64,000 nucleotides of DNA from Verrucomicrobiia bacterium (lineage in GTDB: Bacteria > Verrucomicrobiota > Verrucomicrobiia > Limisphaerales > CAIMTB01): NCBI GenBank assembly GCA_019634625.1, contig JAHCBA010000007.1:124001-188000 (forward strand), given 5' to 3'. The notes below the pieces were generated by a model. That model was not told where the DNA came from, did not search any database, and saw nothing but the letters and a program-made list of their open reading frames with translations. This document shows, piece by piece, positions 1 to 8,418 of the stretch. The position numbers were made by a program, and so were the translations under genes. The stretch's first letter is position 1. Each line of letters opens with the position of its first letter.

Positions 1-1277
1 CGGTCGAAGTCCACCGATGCCCGGCTCCGCGGCGGCCGCACCGTCGCCGTCTTCGGCCAGTCCCGCAGCCAGTCCGGAAACGGATGCCGCCCCCCCTGGA
101 ACGGGTACGGATCCCCGGGGCCCAGATCCGGCCGGTTCCGGGTCCAGTCGATCTCCTTGAGCCGGCTCAGGGCGTACTCCTTCGACAACAACCCCGCCAC
201 CGGCTCGGCCGGCGGGAAGTCGGGATCGCCGTAATAGAAGTCCCGATCGGCAAACGCCAGGTTCATCACCTGGTACAGCGCATGGATGTAGCGGGCGCTG
301 TTGTACCCCATCGCCCGCAGATCCAGAGGCTCGAGCAGGTTCAACGCCTGCAACATCGCCGGTCCCTGGGTCCAGGTGGTCAGCTTGTGGACCTCGATCC
401 CCCGGTAGGTCGTCGAGACCGACTTCTCGAGCTTCACCCGCCACCGCGCCAGATCCTCCAGCGTGTGCAGCCCCCCCTGCTCCCGGGATCCGCGCACGAA
501 CTCCTCCGCCAGATCGCCCCGGTAAAACCGGTCGTAGGCCGCCTGAATCGCCTCCTTCCGACCCTTCCCCGCCGCCCTTGCCTCCGCCTCGGCCGTGACC
601 AGCGCCCGCAGCGTCCGATGCAGGTCCGGCTGCCGGAAAATCTCCCCCGGACGCGGATGCTCCCGCTCCGCCCCGCGGTGGGGAAAGAAAACCGCCCTCG
701 AGTACGGCCACTCCATCATCGACTTCCGCCCGGTCTCGATGCGCCTCACCAGTTCCGCCTCGATGGGATAGCCGTCCGCCATCTCGATCGCCGGAGCCAG
801 AACCTGCCCGAGACTCAGGGTCCCAAACTCCGCCAGCATCACCATCAATCCCCCCGGGTTCCCCGGCGTCACCGCCGCCAACGGACCCTCGCTCGGCGGA
901 TATCGCAGCCCCAACCCACGGAAGAACTCCGGCGTGGCGCCGCCCGGCGCCACCCCCAGCGCGTTGATCCCGATCACCTCGCGCCGCTCCGGATGATACA
1001 GCAGCGCCTGCGTCTCCCCGCCCCACCCCACGTCGTCGTGCATCGTGCAGACCACCGCCAGCATCGCGCACGCCGCATCAATCGCGTTGCCCCCCTGATG
1101 GAACATCCGCGCTCCCGCCGTCGCTGCCGGCGGCTTGCCCGCGATCGCCACCCAGTGGCGCCCGTGCAACACCGGCTTCTGGGTCGCCCCGCCCGCCGCA
1201 TGAATGGGAAGACTCATCAACCCGATGATCCAGATGCCCACGCTCCAAAGCCAGCGACGTTCCGTGGCAGGGTTCAT
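1..1277 (-). CDS. ggt: gamma-glutamyltransferase (C-terminal part beyond window)
   Basis: Secreted or periplasmic gamma-glutamyl hydrolase/transferase of the Ntn-hydrolase GGT family, which cleaves glutathione and related gamma-glutamyl compounds. The reading frame is open from an ATG at 1277 to the window edge, giving about 425 residues of the large subunit; the autocleavage threonine and small subunit lie outside. Visible family features are an N-terminal hydrophobic signal (WLWSVGIWIIGLMSLPIHA), the segment MFHQGGNAIDAACAMLAVV, the glycine-rich VTPGNPGGLMVMLAEFG and the late large-subunit segment TTWTQGPAMLQALNLLE. A GGAGGG ribosome binding site lies about 8 nt upstream of the chosen start. 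The family call is firm; the substrate is not determined. Confidence 0.9.
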   Translation of the reverse strand, partial: MNPATERRWLWSVGIWIIGLMSLPIHAAGGATQKPVLHGRHWVAIAGKPPAATAGARMFHQGGNAIDAACAMLAVVCTMHDDVGWGGETQALLYHPERREVIGINALGVAPGGATPEFFRGLGLRYPPSEGPLAAVTPGNPGGLMVMLAEFGTLSLGQVLAPAIEMADGYPIEAELVRRIETGRKSMMEWPYSRAVFFPHRGAEREHPRPGEIFRQPDLHRTLRALVTAEAEARAAGKGRKEAIQAAYDRFYRGDLAEEFVRGSREQGGLHTLEDLARWRVKLEKSVSTTYRGIEVHKLTTWTQGPAMLQALNLLEPLDLRAMGYNSARYIHALYQVMNLAFADRDFYYGDPDFPPAEPVAGLLSKEYALSRLKEIDWTRNRPDLGPGDPYPFQGGRHPFPDWLRDWPKTATVRPPRSRASVDFD

Positions 1278-1435
1278 GAATCCACCCTCCCCCATCCGCC
1301 CCACCCTCGTCCACCCCCGCCCCCAGCCCCTCCCCGATTCCCGGGCGCATCTCAGGCTCTTGGAATTCGCCCAAGCCATCCCTCGTGGGGACTCATCCTC
1401 GAACCCGCAGGCACACCTTTGCGAACACCGGCTTT

Positions 1436-1491
1436 GGGCCAGCCCGTTGGGTTCGATCCTGCCCGCACCTCCCATTCCGCGCAGGAACTGA
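1436..1491 (+). repeat. short dispersed repeat head, copy 1
   Basis: About 55 bp sharing TGGGTTCGATCCTG and ACCTCCCAT blocks with 43640-43691. Both copies sit just before a run of simple tandem repeats: TTCAG heptamers here, ATTACG hexamers at the other site. No reading frame is conserved between them. It lies downstream of the GH43 gene and upstream of the GGT gene. Confidence 0.5.
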
Positions 1492-1499
1492 ATTCTAGC

Positions 1500-1585
1500 C
1501 TTCAGCTTTCAGCTTTCAGGTTTCAGCTTTCAGGTCTCAGGTCTCAGGTCTCAGGTCTCAGGCTTCAGGCTTCAGTCTTCAGTCA
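1500..1585 (+). repeat. degenerate heptamer tandem repeat (TTCAGxx)
   Basis: About twelve head-to-tail heptamers built on TTCAGCT / TTCAGGT / CTCAGGT / TTCAGTC. The last unit supplies the stop codon of the minus-strand GH43 gene at 1583-1585, so the tract abuts the gene end exactly. A second tract of the same type lies at 17850-17927. Because the period is 7, it reads as a Ser/Leu/Gln-rich repeat in every frame, which makes spurious ORFs. Confidence 0.85.
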
Positions 1586-2542
1586 CATCTCCGCCCCCAC
1601 GGGTGGGCCGGTCATCGTGACCGGCCGGAGCAGGCCGTCGGAATCGTGCTCGATGCGGTCGATCGCCACCTGTCGTGAGCCGCGGTAGGGTCCGTCTCCG
1701 GACGTGTTCTCCCATCGGTGGTAGAAGATCAGCCATTCCCCGGTGCCCGGACGCCGGACGAGCGAATGATGCCCGGGGCCCTTTCGTGTCCCGTCGCTCT
1801 CCAGAATCGCCCCCCGATAGGTCCACGGCCCGGTGGGCGTCGCAGCCGTGGCATAGTGCACCGAATAGGATGAACGCTGCCAGCTCCCGTGACTGTACGT
1901 GAGATGGTAGCGTCCCGCGTGGTAATGCACGAAGGGAGCCTCCGTGAAGCGGGGCGGCGTCTCGACCTGGATCTCGTGCGCCAGACTCATCAGGTCCGCG
2001 CTCAGTTCGAACACCCGCAGGGTCGCCCCGGCGCTCCCCCCGGCATAGAAGTACGTCTTCCCCGACCGTGGATCCTCGAAAACCATCGGATCGATCGCCT
2101 CGAACCCGTTCCCACCCGTGAGCAGGGGACGTCCGGAATCGCGAAACGGACCCTCGGGACCTTCGCCCACGGCAACCCCGATTCGGGACGGCGTCGGATT
2201 CTGGGGTCCGACCGAGTAATAGAAGTACCAGGCGCCATCCCGCTCGAAGACACACGGCGCCCAGGCGCCGTGCCATGCCTGACCGTCCTCCCAGACCCAG
2301 GGCACGTCGGCAAGGTCGAGCACCGGACCGTGCCGCCTCCAGTCCACCAGGTTCGTCGAGGAGAAGGCGAAGAAACGCTGCCCGCGACGTTCATCGCTCC
2401 AGGTCGGATACATCCACACCGTGTCCCCCACGACCACCGCGTGCGGGTCGGCCCCCGGCAGAATGGGATTGGCGGCAGGCCCGATCGGGCCACCCAGCAC
2501 CCCGACGAGGGCAAGAAGACTCGGGCGAAGGAATGGATGCAT
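1583..2542 (-). CDS. secreted glycoside hydrolase family 43 protein
   Basis: Five-bladed beta-propeller glycosidase of the GH43 type (arabinofuranosidase, arabinanase or beta-xylosidase class), 319 residues. The N-terminus carries a short signal-like hydrophobic segment (SLLALVGVLGGPIGPA). The three carboxylates expected for GH43 can be placed: D32 in GADPHAV (general base), D151 in EAIDPMVFED (pKa modulator) and E201 in RFTEAPFV (general acid). The length fits a single catalytic domain without a carbohydrate-binding module. It probably acts on plant arabinoxylan outside the cell or in the periplasm. It is encoded 305 bp upstream of ggt on the same strand, with a heptamer repeat directly after its stop. 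Exact substrate specificity cannot be read from sequence. Confidence 0.88.
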   Translation of the reverse strand: MHPFLRPSLLALVGVLGGPIGPAANPILPGADPHAVVVGDTVWMYPTWSDERRGQRFFAFSSTNLVDWRRHGPVLDLADVPWVWEDGQAWHGAWAPCVFERDGAWYFYYSVGPQNPTPSRIGVAVGEGPEGPFRDSGRPLLTGGNGFEAIDPMVFEDPRSGKTYFYAGGSAGATLRVFELSADLMSLAHEIQVETPPRFTEAPFVHYHAGRYHLTYSHGSWQRSSYSVHYATAATPTGPWTYRGAILESDGTRKGPGHHSLVRRPGTGEWLIFYHRWENTSGDGPYRGSRQVAIDRIEHDSDGLLRPVTMTGPPVGAEM

Positions 2543-2673
2543 GACAGATGCGGGATTCGCGTGTCGGTCAACCTCGCGACTCCAGCCACCGATGTCGAGC
2601 CGGACAGGCCTCCAACCCCCAGCCCGGCCCCAACCCCATTTACAGCCCCCCGCGAAGGCCTTAGAACGCCGTC

Positions 2674-3780
2674 GTGATCCGATCCCCCCAGGGACCCTGG
2701 CTGCACCGGTTCCTTCTCTACCTGGTCGCCGTCGCCTTCGGACTGCTCATCTACTGGCTGCTGGGCTTCGTCATGCGCGACATCGCCACCTGGCCCGGGC
2801 CCGACGTCGCGATGATCGAAGAGTCCATGCTCGACCCGCAGCAAAGGGCGGATCTGGTCGATCTGCGCCAGCGCATCATGGCCACCCGCCGCGCCATCGA
2901 CGCCGACCGCCAGCGCCAGGCCGTGCTCCGTGACAGCACGGGCAATTCCGAGCGCACCATGAACCAGCTCCTGGAGCTTCAACGCCTCACCCTCCAGCGC
3001 GAACTCACCCCCTCCCCCGGCGAACTCGAAGCCCTCGCCGAAAGCCAGCGCCTGTTCCTCGCCAACCAGACCCGTTACCAGGAGATCAACGACCGCATCT
3101 CAAACCGCACCGAGGAACTCGAATCCCTCGAGGACAATGCCCGCACCCTCGAAGCCCAACTCGCCGCCCAGCGCAGCCTCGTCCAGGAGGAGGTCCAGCG
3201 CCGCTACGCCCACCACCAGTGGCGCCGCGCCGCCGTGAAACTCCTGGTCCTCCTCCCGGTTCTCGTGGCCGCCGTCATCGCCTTCGTCCGCTTCGGCTCG
3301 GGCCTTTACGCCCCCGCCGTCTGGGCCTTCGGCATCGCCGTCGTCATCCAGGTGGGCTGGGTCATGCACGAACACTTCCCCCGCCGCTACTTCAAGTACC
3401 TCCTCATCGGCGTCGCCATCCTCCTGGCCTCCCGCCTCCTCCTCCACCTGATCCGCCTCCGCGCCTTCCCCCGTCCCGACTGGCTCCTCAAGCAGTACCG
3501 GGAGGCCTACGAACACTTCCAGTGCCCCATTTGCGCCTACCCCATCCGCCGCGGCCCGCTGAAGTTCCTCTTCTGGAACCGCCGTTCCATCCGGCGCCTC
3601 CACCCCGGTCCCGATCCCGCCGGTACCCCCGACGAACCCTACGTCTGCCCCGTCTGCGCCACCCGCCTCTTCGAGGAATGCGGCCACTGCCATGCCACCC
3701 GCCCCTCTCTCCTCCCGGCCTGCCCCCGTTGCGGCAGCGAACGACCCTTCCCTCCACCCGTTTCAACCGGAACCCCGTGA
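2674..3780 (+). CDS. membrane protein with coiled coil and double zinc ribbon
   Basis: Unrecognised 368-residue protein. Architecture: one transmembrane helix near residues 12-33, a long Gln/Arg/Glu-rich coiled coil around 45-185, three further hydrophobic helices between about 190 and 265, and a C-terminal zinc-binding part. Cys pairs are CPIC, CPVC, CGHC and CPRC, suggesting two or more zinc ribbons facing the cytoplasm. The start is a GTG at 2674; no upstream ATG fits the frame. It stands alone between the divergent GH43 gene and the SirB1-like gene, followed by a large palindrome. The function is unknown; an envelope-anchored adaptor is only a guess. Confidence 0.75.
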   Translation: MIRSPQGPWLHRFLLYLVAVAFGLLIYWLLGFVMRDIATWPGPDVAMIEESMLDPQQRADLVDLRQRIMATRRAIDADRQRQAVLRDSTGNSERTMNQLLELQRLTLQRELTPSPGELEALAESQRLFLANQTRYQEINDRISNRTEELESLEDNARTLEAQLAAQRSLVQEEVQRRYAHHQWRRAAVKLLVLLPVLVAAVIAFVRFGSGLYAPAVWAFGIAVVIQVGWVMHEHFPRRYFKYLLIGVAILLASRLLLHLIRLRAFPRPDWLLKQYREAYEHFQCPICAYPIRRGPLKFLFWNRRSIRRLHPGPDPAGTPDEPYVCPVCATRLFEECGHCHATRPSLLPACPRCGSERPFPPPVSTGTP

Positions 3781-3811
3781 CCCCCATCAAGCGCCCAACC
3801 CCACCTCACCC

Positions 3812-3873
3812 TCCCGCACAAATGGACGCAAACGGCGTGCATATGCACGCCGTTTGCGTCCATTTGTGCGGGA
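3812..3873. repeat. 62-bp perfect palindrome, no spacer
   Basis: Thirty-one bases are followed immediately by their exact reverse complement, centred between 3842 and 3843 on GCATATGC. The arms contain CACAAATGGACGC and AACGGCGTGC. It lies 32 bp after the stop of the zinc-ribbon gene. As RNA it would fold into a very long hairpin and could act as a terminator, though there is no T-tract. As DNA it could extrude a cruciform or bind a dimeric protein. Confidence 0.95.
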
Positions 3874-4044
3874 TCTGCCGGGAGTTCGCACCTCGGGTGG
3901 GGTGCCGGCCGGTGCTTCCCCCATTCCCGCTCGTGTTGTCCCGCCCCACGCCTGGTACGCCCGCGATCCACCCGGGCCGTCGCCTTCCCGTCTTTCGCCG
4001 TTGAATCACCGACGATAGGTGCCAGTCTTGTGCCGTCCCGGCCC

Positions 4045-4920
4045 ATGAACCCGCCACCCGACCGCCCGCCGACACCGCTGACCGAAGGACAGCGGCTGGC
4101 GTTGCTGACGCTCCTGGCGGATGACGACGCCCAGATCATGGAGGCCGCCCGCCAACGCCTCATGGAGGAAGGCCCCGATGTCCGGGACTGGCTCCGGCCC
4201 CACGCCCTCAGCAACAATCCCCTCCTTCGCCGGCGTGCCCGCGAAATCCTCCATGCCTTCGCCGAGGCCGACGCCGAGGCCCGCATGGTCGCCTTCTGCC
4301 GCCGCCCCGGCGACGATCTCGATCTCGAGGAGGGCGTCTTCCGGCTCGCCGCCACCAAGTATCCCGAGGCCAATCTCGACGGCTACCGCGCCGTCCTCGA
4401 CCAGTGGGCCGCCCAGGTCGAGGAATGGCTGCCTGCCGACCGCAACGACGTGGACGGCAACCTCGCCGGACTTCATGTGATGCTCTTCCAGCAACTCGGA
4501 CTCCGCGGCAACGAGGACAATTACTACGACCCCGACAACAGCTACCTAAACCGCGTCATCGACCGCCGCACCGGCAATCCGATCAGCCTCTGCGCCGTGG
4601 TGCTCCTCGTCGCCCGACGGCTCGAACTCCCCCTCAGCGGCATCGGTCTGCCCGCCCATTTCCTCTGCCGCTACCAGACCCCCAAGCGCGAAATCTACCT
4701 CGATGCCTTCAACGGCGGCCGCCTCCTCAGCCGCACCGACTGCGTGGCCTTCGTCAACCAGCTCGGTCGCACCTTCGAAGGCTCGTTCCTCCATCCCGTC
4801 AGCCCCCGCCGCATGCTCCAGCGCATGTGCACCAACCTCGAACACGCCTACGAAAGCCTCGAACTCCCGGCTGAACTCGCCCGGATCCGGCGCTACCACG
4901 GACTCCTCGGCCATGCCTGA
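4045..4920 (+). CDS. SirB1-family transglutaminase-like protein
   Basis: Cytoplasmic protein of the SirB1 / transglutaminase-like superfamily, about 291 residues from the ATG at 4045 (an in-frame GTG at 4030 is possible). The hallmark block is present: YLNRVIDRRTGNPISLCAVV followed by ARRLELPLSGIGLPAHFLCRY and IYLDAFNGGRLLS. These match the Cys-region, His and Asp positions of the family, with C in the position after NPISL. The N-terminal 70 residues resemble a HEAT-like helical segment. Family members are poorly characterised; some sit near peptidyl-tRNA or tetratricopeptide genes. Downstream is a dispersed repeat, then the ABC operon. Confidence 0.8.
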   Translation: MNPPPDRPPTPLTEGQRLALLTLLADDDAQIMEAARQRLMEEGPDVRDWLRPHALSNNPLLRRRAREILHAFAEADAEARMVAFCRRPGDDLDLEEGVFRLAATKYPEANLDGYRAVLDQWAAQVEEWLPADRNDVDGNLAGLHVMLFQQLGLRGNEDNYYDPDNSYLNRVIDRRTGNPISLCAVVLLVARRLELPLSGIGLPAHFLCRYQTPKREIYLDAFNGGRLLSRTDCVAFVNQLGRTFEGSFLHPVSPRRMLQRMCTNLEHAYESLELPAELARIRRYHGLLGHA

Positions 4921-4950
4921 TGCCCAATGGTGCCCCCCCCGGGAGACACT

Positions 4951-5118
4951 CCCGCCGCATGGACTCGCGGAGCCCGCCCCTCCGAAGTGAAGCAGGCGTG
5001 CGAATCCGGAGGGCCGAGTTCCACGAGGCCGCACCGATGGGGTGCGTTGGGATGAGGACTCGCGGAGCTCGTCCCTCCGATTTGCTGCCTCCTCACCGAC
5101 AACTTGGGGATGCACCGC
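4951..5118 (-). repeat. dispersed intergenic element family 1, copy A (composite)
   Basis: On the minus strand this reads GGTGCATCCCCAAGTTGTCG, then the core GGGACGAGCTCCGCGAGTCC, then GGCCTCGTGGAACTCGGCC, then a second GGAGGGGCGGGCTCCGCGAG block. It shares these blocks in the same order with 15198-15331, 17671-17837 and 22201-22362. It fills the gap between the SirB1-like gene and the ABC ATPase gene; no gene is visible there. Confidence 0.85.
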
Positions 5119-5186
5119 CCCGCGCTCTTGACCGGATTTTCTCGTGGCGACCCCGCCGCCCCTGCCCCTAGCTTATCCGGTTCCGG

Positions 5187-6146
5187 ATGCACGCACCGCC
5201 GGTCATCGAAGTTTCGGGCCTGACCAAACGCTACGGTCGGGTCACCGCCGTGGACCAGCTCTCCTTCGCCGTCGGGCCCCGCGAGATCGTCGGCTTCCTC
5301 GGCCCCAACGGTGCCGGCAAGAGCACCACCATGCGCATCCTTGCCGGCTTCCTCCCCGCCTCCTCCGGCACCGCCCGCGTCGCCGGCTTCGATGTCTTCC
5401 GCCATTCCGTCGAGGTCCGCCGCCACATCGGCTACATGCCCGAAAACAATCCGCTCCCCCCCGACATGCGGGTCCGCGAGTACCTCCGCTTCCGCGCCCG
5501 CCTCAAGGGTCTCTCCGGCTCCCACTGCCGCGAGCGCGTCGAGCAGGTCCAGGACATGTGCGGCCTTCGCGACGTCGGCAAACGCATCATCGGCACCCTC
5601 TCCAAGGGATTCCGCCAGCGTGTCGGACTCGCCGATGCCCTCGTCCACGACCCGCCCCTCCTCATCCTCGACGAACCCACCATCGGACTCGATCCCAACC
5701 AGATCCGTTCCCTCCGCCAGTTGATCAAGGACCTCGCCCAGCGCCGGTCGGTCCTCCTCTCCAGCCACATTCTTCCCGAGGTCGAAATGACCTGCACCCG
5801 CGTCCTGATCATGCATCGCGGCTGCGTCCGCGCCGCCGGCACCACCGCCGACCTTCAGGCCGCCCTCAGCGAGGGCAGCCAGGTGGTCGCCGAAATCCTC
5901 GCCCCCGAAACCGATCTCCGCGACTGCTGGGAAACCCTCCCCGAGGTCGCCAGCTTCAACATCGCCCCCGCCGCCGGCTCCTACTTCCGCTGCGCCATCA
6001 CCCCCGCCCACGGCTCCGACCTCCGCGAACGCGTCTTCGACGAGGTCCGGTCCCGCGGCTGGCGCCTCCGCGAACTCACCTTCACCCGCCATTCGCTCGA
6101 GGACATCTTCGTCCACCTCACCCGGAGCGAACGCCTCGACGAATGA
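5187..6146 (+). CDS. ABC transporter ATP-binding protein (GldA/NatA-like)
   Basis: Cytoplasmic ATPase subunit of an ABC-2-type exporter, 319 residues. Walker A GPNGAGKST is at 39-47, the Q-loop region around 80-90, the signature LSKGFRQR (degenerate LSGGQ) at 138-145, Walker B LLILDEP at 158-164 and the H-switch LLSSHILPE with H194. The roughly 100-residue C-terminal tail resembles the regulatory tail of ABC-2/GldA proteins. Its stop overlaps the start of the permease gene (ATGA), so the two are translationally coupled. Together with the next three genes this matches the GldA-GldF-GldG-DUF4340 arrangement found in many phyla, where the exported substrate is mostly unknown. Confidence 0.93.
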   Translation: MHAPPVIEVSGLTKRYGRVTAVDQLSFAVGPREIVGFLGPNGAGKSTTMRILAGFLPASSGTARVAGFDVFRHSVEVRRHIGYMPENNPLPPDMRVREYLRFRARLKGLSGSHCRERVEQVQDMCGLRDVGKRIIGTLSKGFRQRVGLADALVHDPPLLILDEPTIGLDPNQIRSLRQLIKDLAQRRSVLLSSHILPEVEMTCTRVLIMHRGCVRAAGTTADLQAALSEGSQVVAEILAPETDLRDCWETLPEVASFNIAPAAGSYFRCAITPAHGSDLRERVFDEVRSRGWRLRELTFTRHSLEDIFVHLTRSERLDE

Positions 6147-6901
6147 CCGGCATGCGCGTCTTCCTTACCCTCTGGCGTCGCGAAGTGGCCTCCGCCTTCG
6201 CCTCGTCCATCGGCTACATCGTTCTGGCCGCCGTCCTCCTCCTCATGGGCGTCAGCTTCGTCCTCATGGTCGATGCCCTGCGCGAACCCAGCCACACGCC
6301 CCTGACCGAACTGTTCTTCGGCTCCCTCTTCTTCTGGGTGATCCTCCTCCTCTCAACCCCCATCATCACCATGCGCACCTTCGCCCTCGAACGGGCGACC
6401 GGGACCTACGAGACCCTGATGACCACCCCGGTGTCCGACGCCCAGGTGGTGCTCGGAAAGTTCGCCGGCGCCCTCACCTTCTACGCCGTTCTCTGGCTCC
6501 CGCTCGCCGGCTGCCTCCTCATCGTCCGCCGCTACACCCCCGATGGTTCCAGCCTCGATTGGGGCACCCTGGCCACCACCTTCCTCGGAATCCTTTCCGT
6601 GGGCACCCTCTACGTCGCCCTCGGGGTGTTCGCCTCCGCCCTCACCCGCAGCCAGATCGTCTCCGCCATCGTCGCCCTCGCCCTCGGCGTCACCCTCTTC
6701 CTCTCGAGCTTCGCCATGCCCGCCCTCGCCGGCCAGACCGCCTGGTCCACCTCCATCCTCCGCAACTTTTCCCTGGTCGAACAAATGTGGGAATTCGCCC
6801 GCGGGGTCATCGACCTCCGTCACCTCGTCTTTCACCTCAGCCTCGCCTCCGTCCTCCTCTACCTCACGCTCAAGGTCGTCGAAGGCCGTCGCTGGCGCTG
6901 A
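6143..6901 (+). CDS. ABC-2 type transporter permease (GldF-like)
   Basis: Inner-membrane permease of 252 residues with six predicted hydrophobic segments (around 20-42, 58-80, 103-125, 137-165, 170-190 and 222-245). The segment TPIITMRTFALERATGTYETLMTTPVS is the conserved coupling-helix region of ABC-2 permeases, which contacts the ATPase. The ATG at 6143 overlaps the ATPase stop by 4 nt. Four bases separate its stop from the GldG-like start at 6906. It belongs to the GldF-type half-permease class, so the transporter is probably a homodimer of each subunit. Confidence 0.9.
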   Translation: MTGMRVFLTLWRREVASAFASSIGYIVLAAVLLLMGVSFVLMVDALREPSHTPLTELFFGSLFFWVILLLSTPIITMRTFALERATGTYETLMTTPVSDAQVVLGKFAGALTFYAVLWLPLAGCLLIVRRYTPDGSSLDWGTLATTFLGILSVGTLYVALGVFASALTRSQIVSAIVALALGVTLFLSSFAMPALAGQTAWSTSILRNFSLVEQMWEFARGVIDLRHLVFHLSLASVLLYLTLKVVEGRRWR

Positions 6902-6905
6902 CCCC

Positions 6906-8390
6906 ATGCATCCCCCCCCGCCCCCCTCCGAACCCAGCTTCTCCCCCTGGCGCCGCCTCGCCATCGGCGGCAGCGTCCTCCTCGCCACCGCCTCCGTCCT
7001 CGCCCTCGCCTTCATGGCGAACTACCTCGCCCACCACTACGCCCCACGCTGGTACTTCGGCGCCGCCGGCGATCACCGCCTCTCCCCGCTCACCCGCGGC
7101 GCCCTCGAAGGTCTCACCAACCACATCCGCATCACCGTCTTCTTCGACCGCCAACACCCCGTCTACCCCAGCGTCCGCGCCCTCCTCCGCGAATACGCCG
7201 CCGCCTCCCCGCGCCTCACCATCGAGGAAATCGACTTCACCACCAACCCGGCCGCCGCCCAGGCCTTCCGCCTCCGCGTCCCCTTCACCCTCGACGAAAA
7301 TGACCCCGCCCTCGTCCTCTTCGAGTCCGGTGGCCGTTCCAAGGTCGTCCCCGCCCGCGACCTCCGCGACTACGACACCGCCGCCCTCATCCGCGGCGAA
7401 CCCGAGGCGCACCCCGTCGCCTTCAAGGGCGAACTCCTCTTCACCTCCGCCATCAACGCCGTCTGCGAAGGCTCCCGCCGCCGCGTCTTCTTCCTCGAAG
7501 GCCATCGCGAACACGACTTCCGCAGCGACGCCCCCCAGACCGGCTACCGCCACCTCGCCTCCCTCCTCGAAGAGGACCACATCGATGTCGCCGGCCTCAG
7601 CCTCGCCGGCCGGGACGATGTCCCCGCCGAATGCGAACTCCTCGTCATCGCCGGCCCCCAGGATCCTCTCACCCCCGGCGAACTGTCCGCCATCGACCGC
7701 TACCTGCGCCGCGGCGGACGCCTCCTGGTCCTCTTCCAACACCGTTCCCACACCGGACTCGAACGCCTCCTCGCCGACTGGGGCGTCGATGTCGCCGACA
7801 CCCTCGTCCTCGATGCCGAAAACTCCGACCGCGCCATCCTCATCGTCACCCGCTTCGGCAATCACCCCGTCACCCGGCCCCTCGGCGGCTCCCGCCTCTA
7901 CCTCCTCCTCCCCCGGGCCGTCCAGGCCCGCCGCCTCCCCAACATCCTCGGCGCCCCCGCCCGCATCGAACCCCTCCTCCGCACCGGCAGCAATGGCGTC
8001 GCCGTCTCCACCTTCGTCGGCGGCGCCCACCGCTTCGGACCCGACGATCCCCAGGGTGAAATCCCCCTCGCCGTCGCCGTCGAACGCGGCGCCCTCCCCG
8101 GCGTCGCCGCCAGCCTCGGCACCACCCGCATCGTCGTGGTCGGCGAATCCAGCTTCCTCGCCAACCAGCTCATCCAGTTCGTCGGCGGAAACCGACACTT
8201 CGCCACCTCCGCCATCAACTGGCTCCTCGATCGTTCCCATCTCCTCGGCGGCATCCAGCCCGCCCCCATCCGCACCTACCAGGTCGTCATGACCCCGGCC
8301 GAACAACACATGATCCGTCTCCTCCTCCTGGTCGCCCTCCCGGGCGGCGCCCTCGCCTTCGGCTTCCTCGTCTGGTGGCGCCGCCATTGA
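6906..8390 (+). CDS. GldG-like ABC auxiliary protein
   Basis: Membrane-anchored periplasmic protein of 494 residues. An N-terminal transmembrane helix (about residues 15-40) leads to an extracytoplasmic region with the GldG / IFT52-like pattern: ITVFFDRQHPVYPSVRALL, DPALVLFESGGRSKVV, FFLEGHREHDF and LLVIAGPQDPLTPGELSAID. A second membrane helix lies near the C-terminus (around 465-487), ending in a basic tail. Such proteins accompany GldA/GldF transporters and probably form the periplasmic arm of the complex. The ATG at 6906 follows the permease stop by only 4 nt. Best described as a gliding-type auxiliary component without implying gliding in this organism. Confidence 0.85.
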   Translation: MHPPPPPSEPSFSPWRRLAIGGSVLLATASVLALAFMANYLAHHYAPRWYFGAAGDHRLSPLTRGALEGLTNHIRITVFFDRQHPVYPSVRALLREYAAASPRLTIEEIDFTTNPAAAQAFRLRVPFTLDENDPALVLFESGGRSKVVPARDLRDYDTAALIRGEPEAHPVAFKGELLFTSAINAVCEGSRRRVFFLEGHREHDFRSDAPQTGYRHLASLLEEDHIDVAGLSLAGRDDVPAECELLVIAGPQDPLTPGELSAIDRYLRRGGRLLVLFQHRSHTGLERLLADWGVDVADTLVLDAENSDRAILIVTRFGNHPVTRPLGGSRLYLLLPRAVQARRLPNILGAPARIEPLLRTGSNGVAVSTFVGGAHRFGPDDPQGEIPLAVAVERGALPGVAASLGTTRIVVVGESSFLANQLIQFVGGNRHFATSAINWLLDRSHLLGGIQPAPIRTYQVVMTPAEQHMIRLLLLVALPGGALAFGFLVWWRRH

Positions 8391-8418
8391 CACCCCTCAC
8401 CCGACCACCCCTCCCCGC

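Noticed and set aside
1440-1475. GGTTCGATCC resembling a tRNA T-loop (also at 43650)
   Set aside because: The flanking bases do not form a T-stem, and no D-arm, anticodon arm or acceptor stem can be drawn upstream.
84-1688. Plus-strand 534-codon frame over ggt and GH43
   Set aside because: Pro/Arg-rich, low complexity and antisense to ggt, which carries clear family motifs. It also runs into the heptamer repeats.
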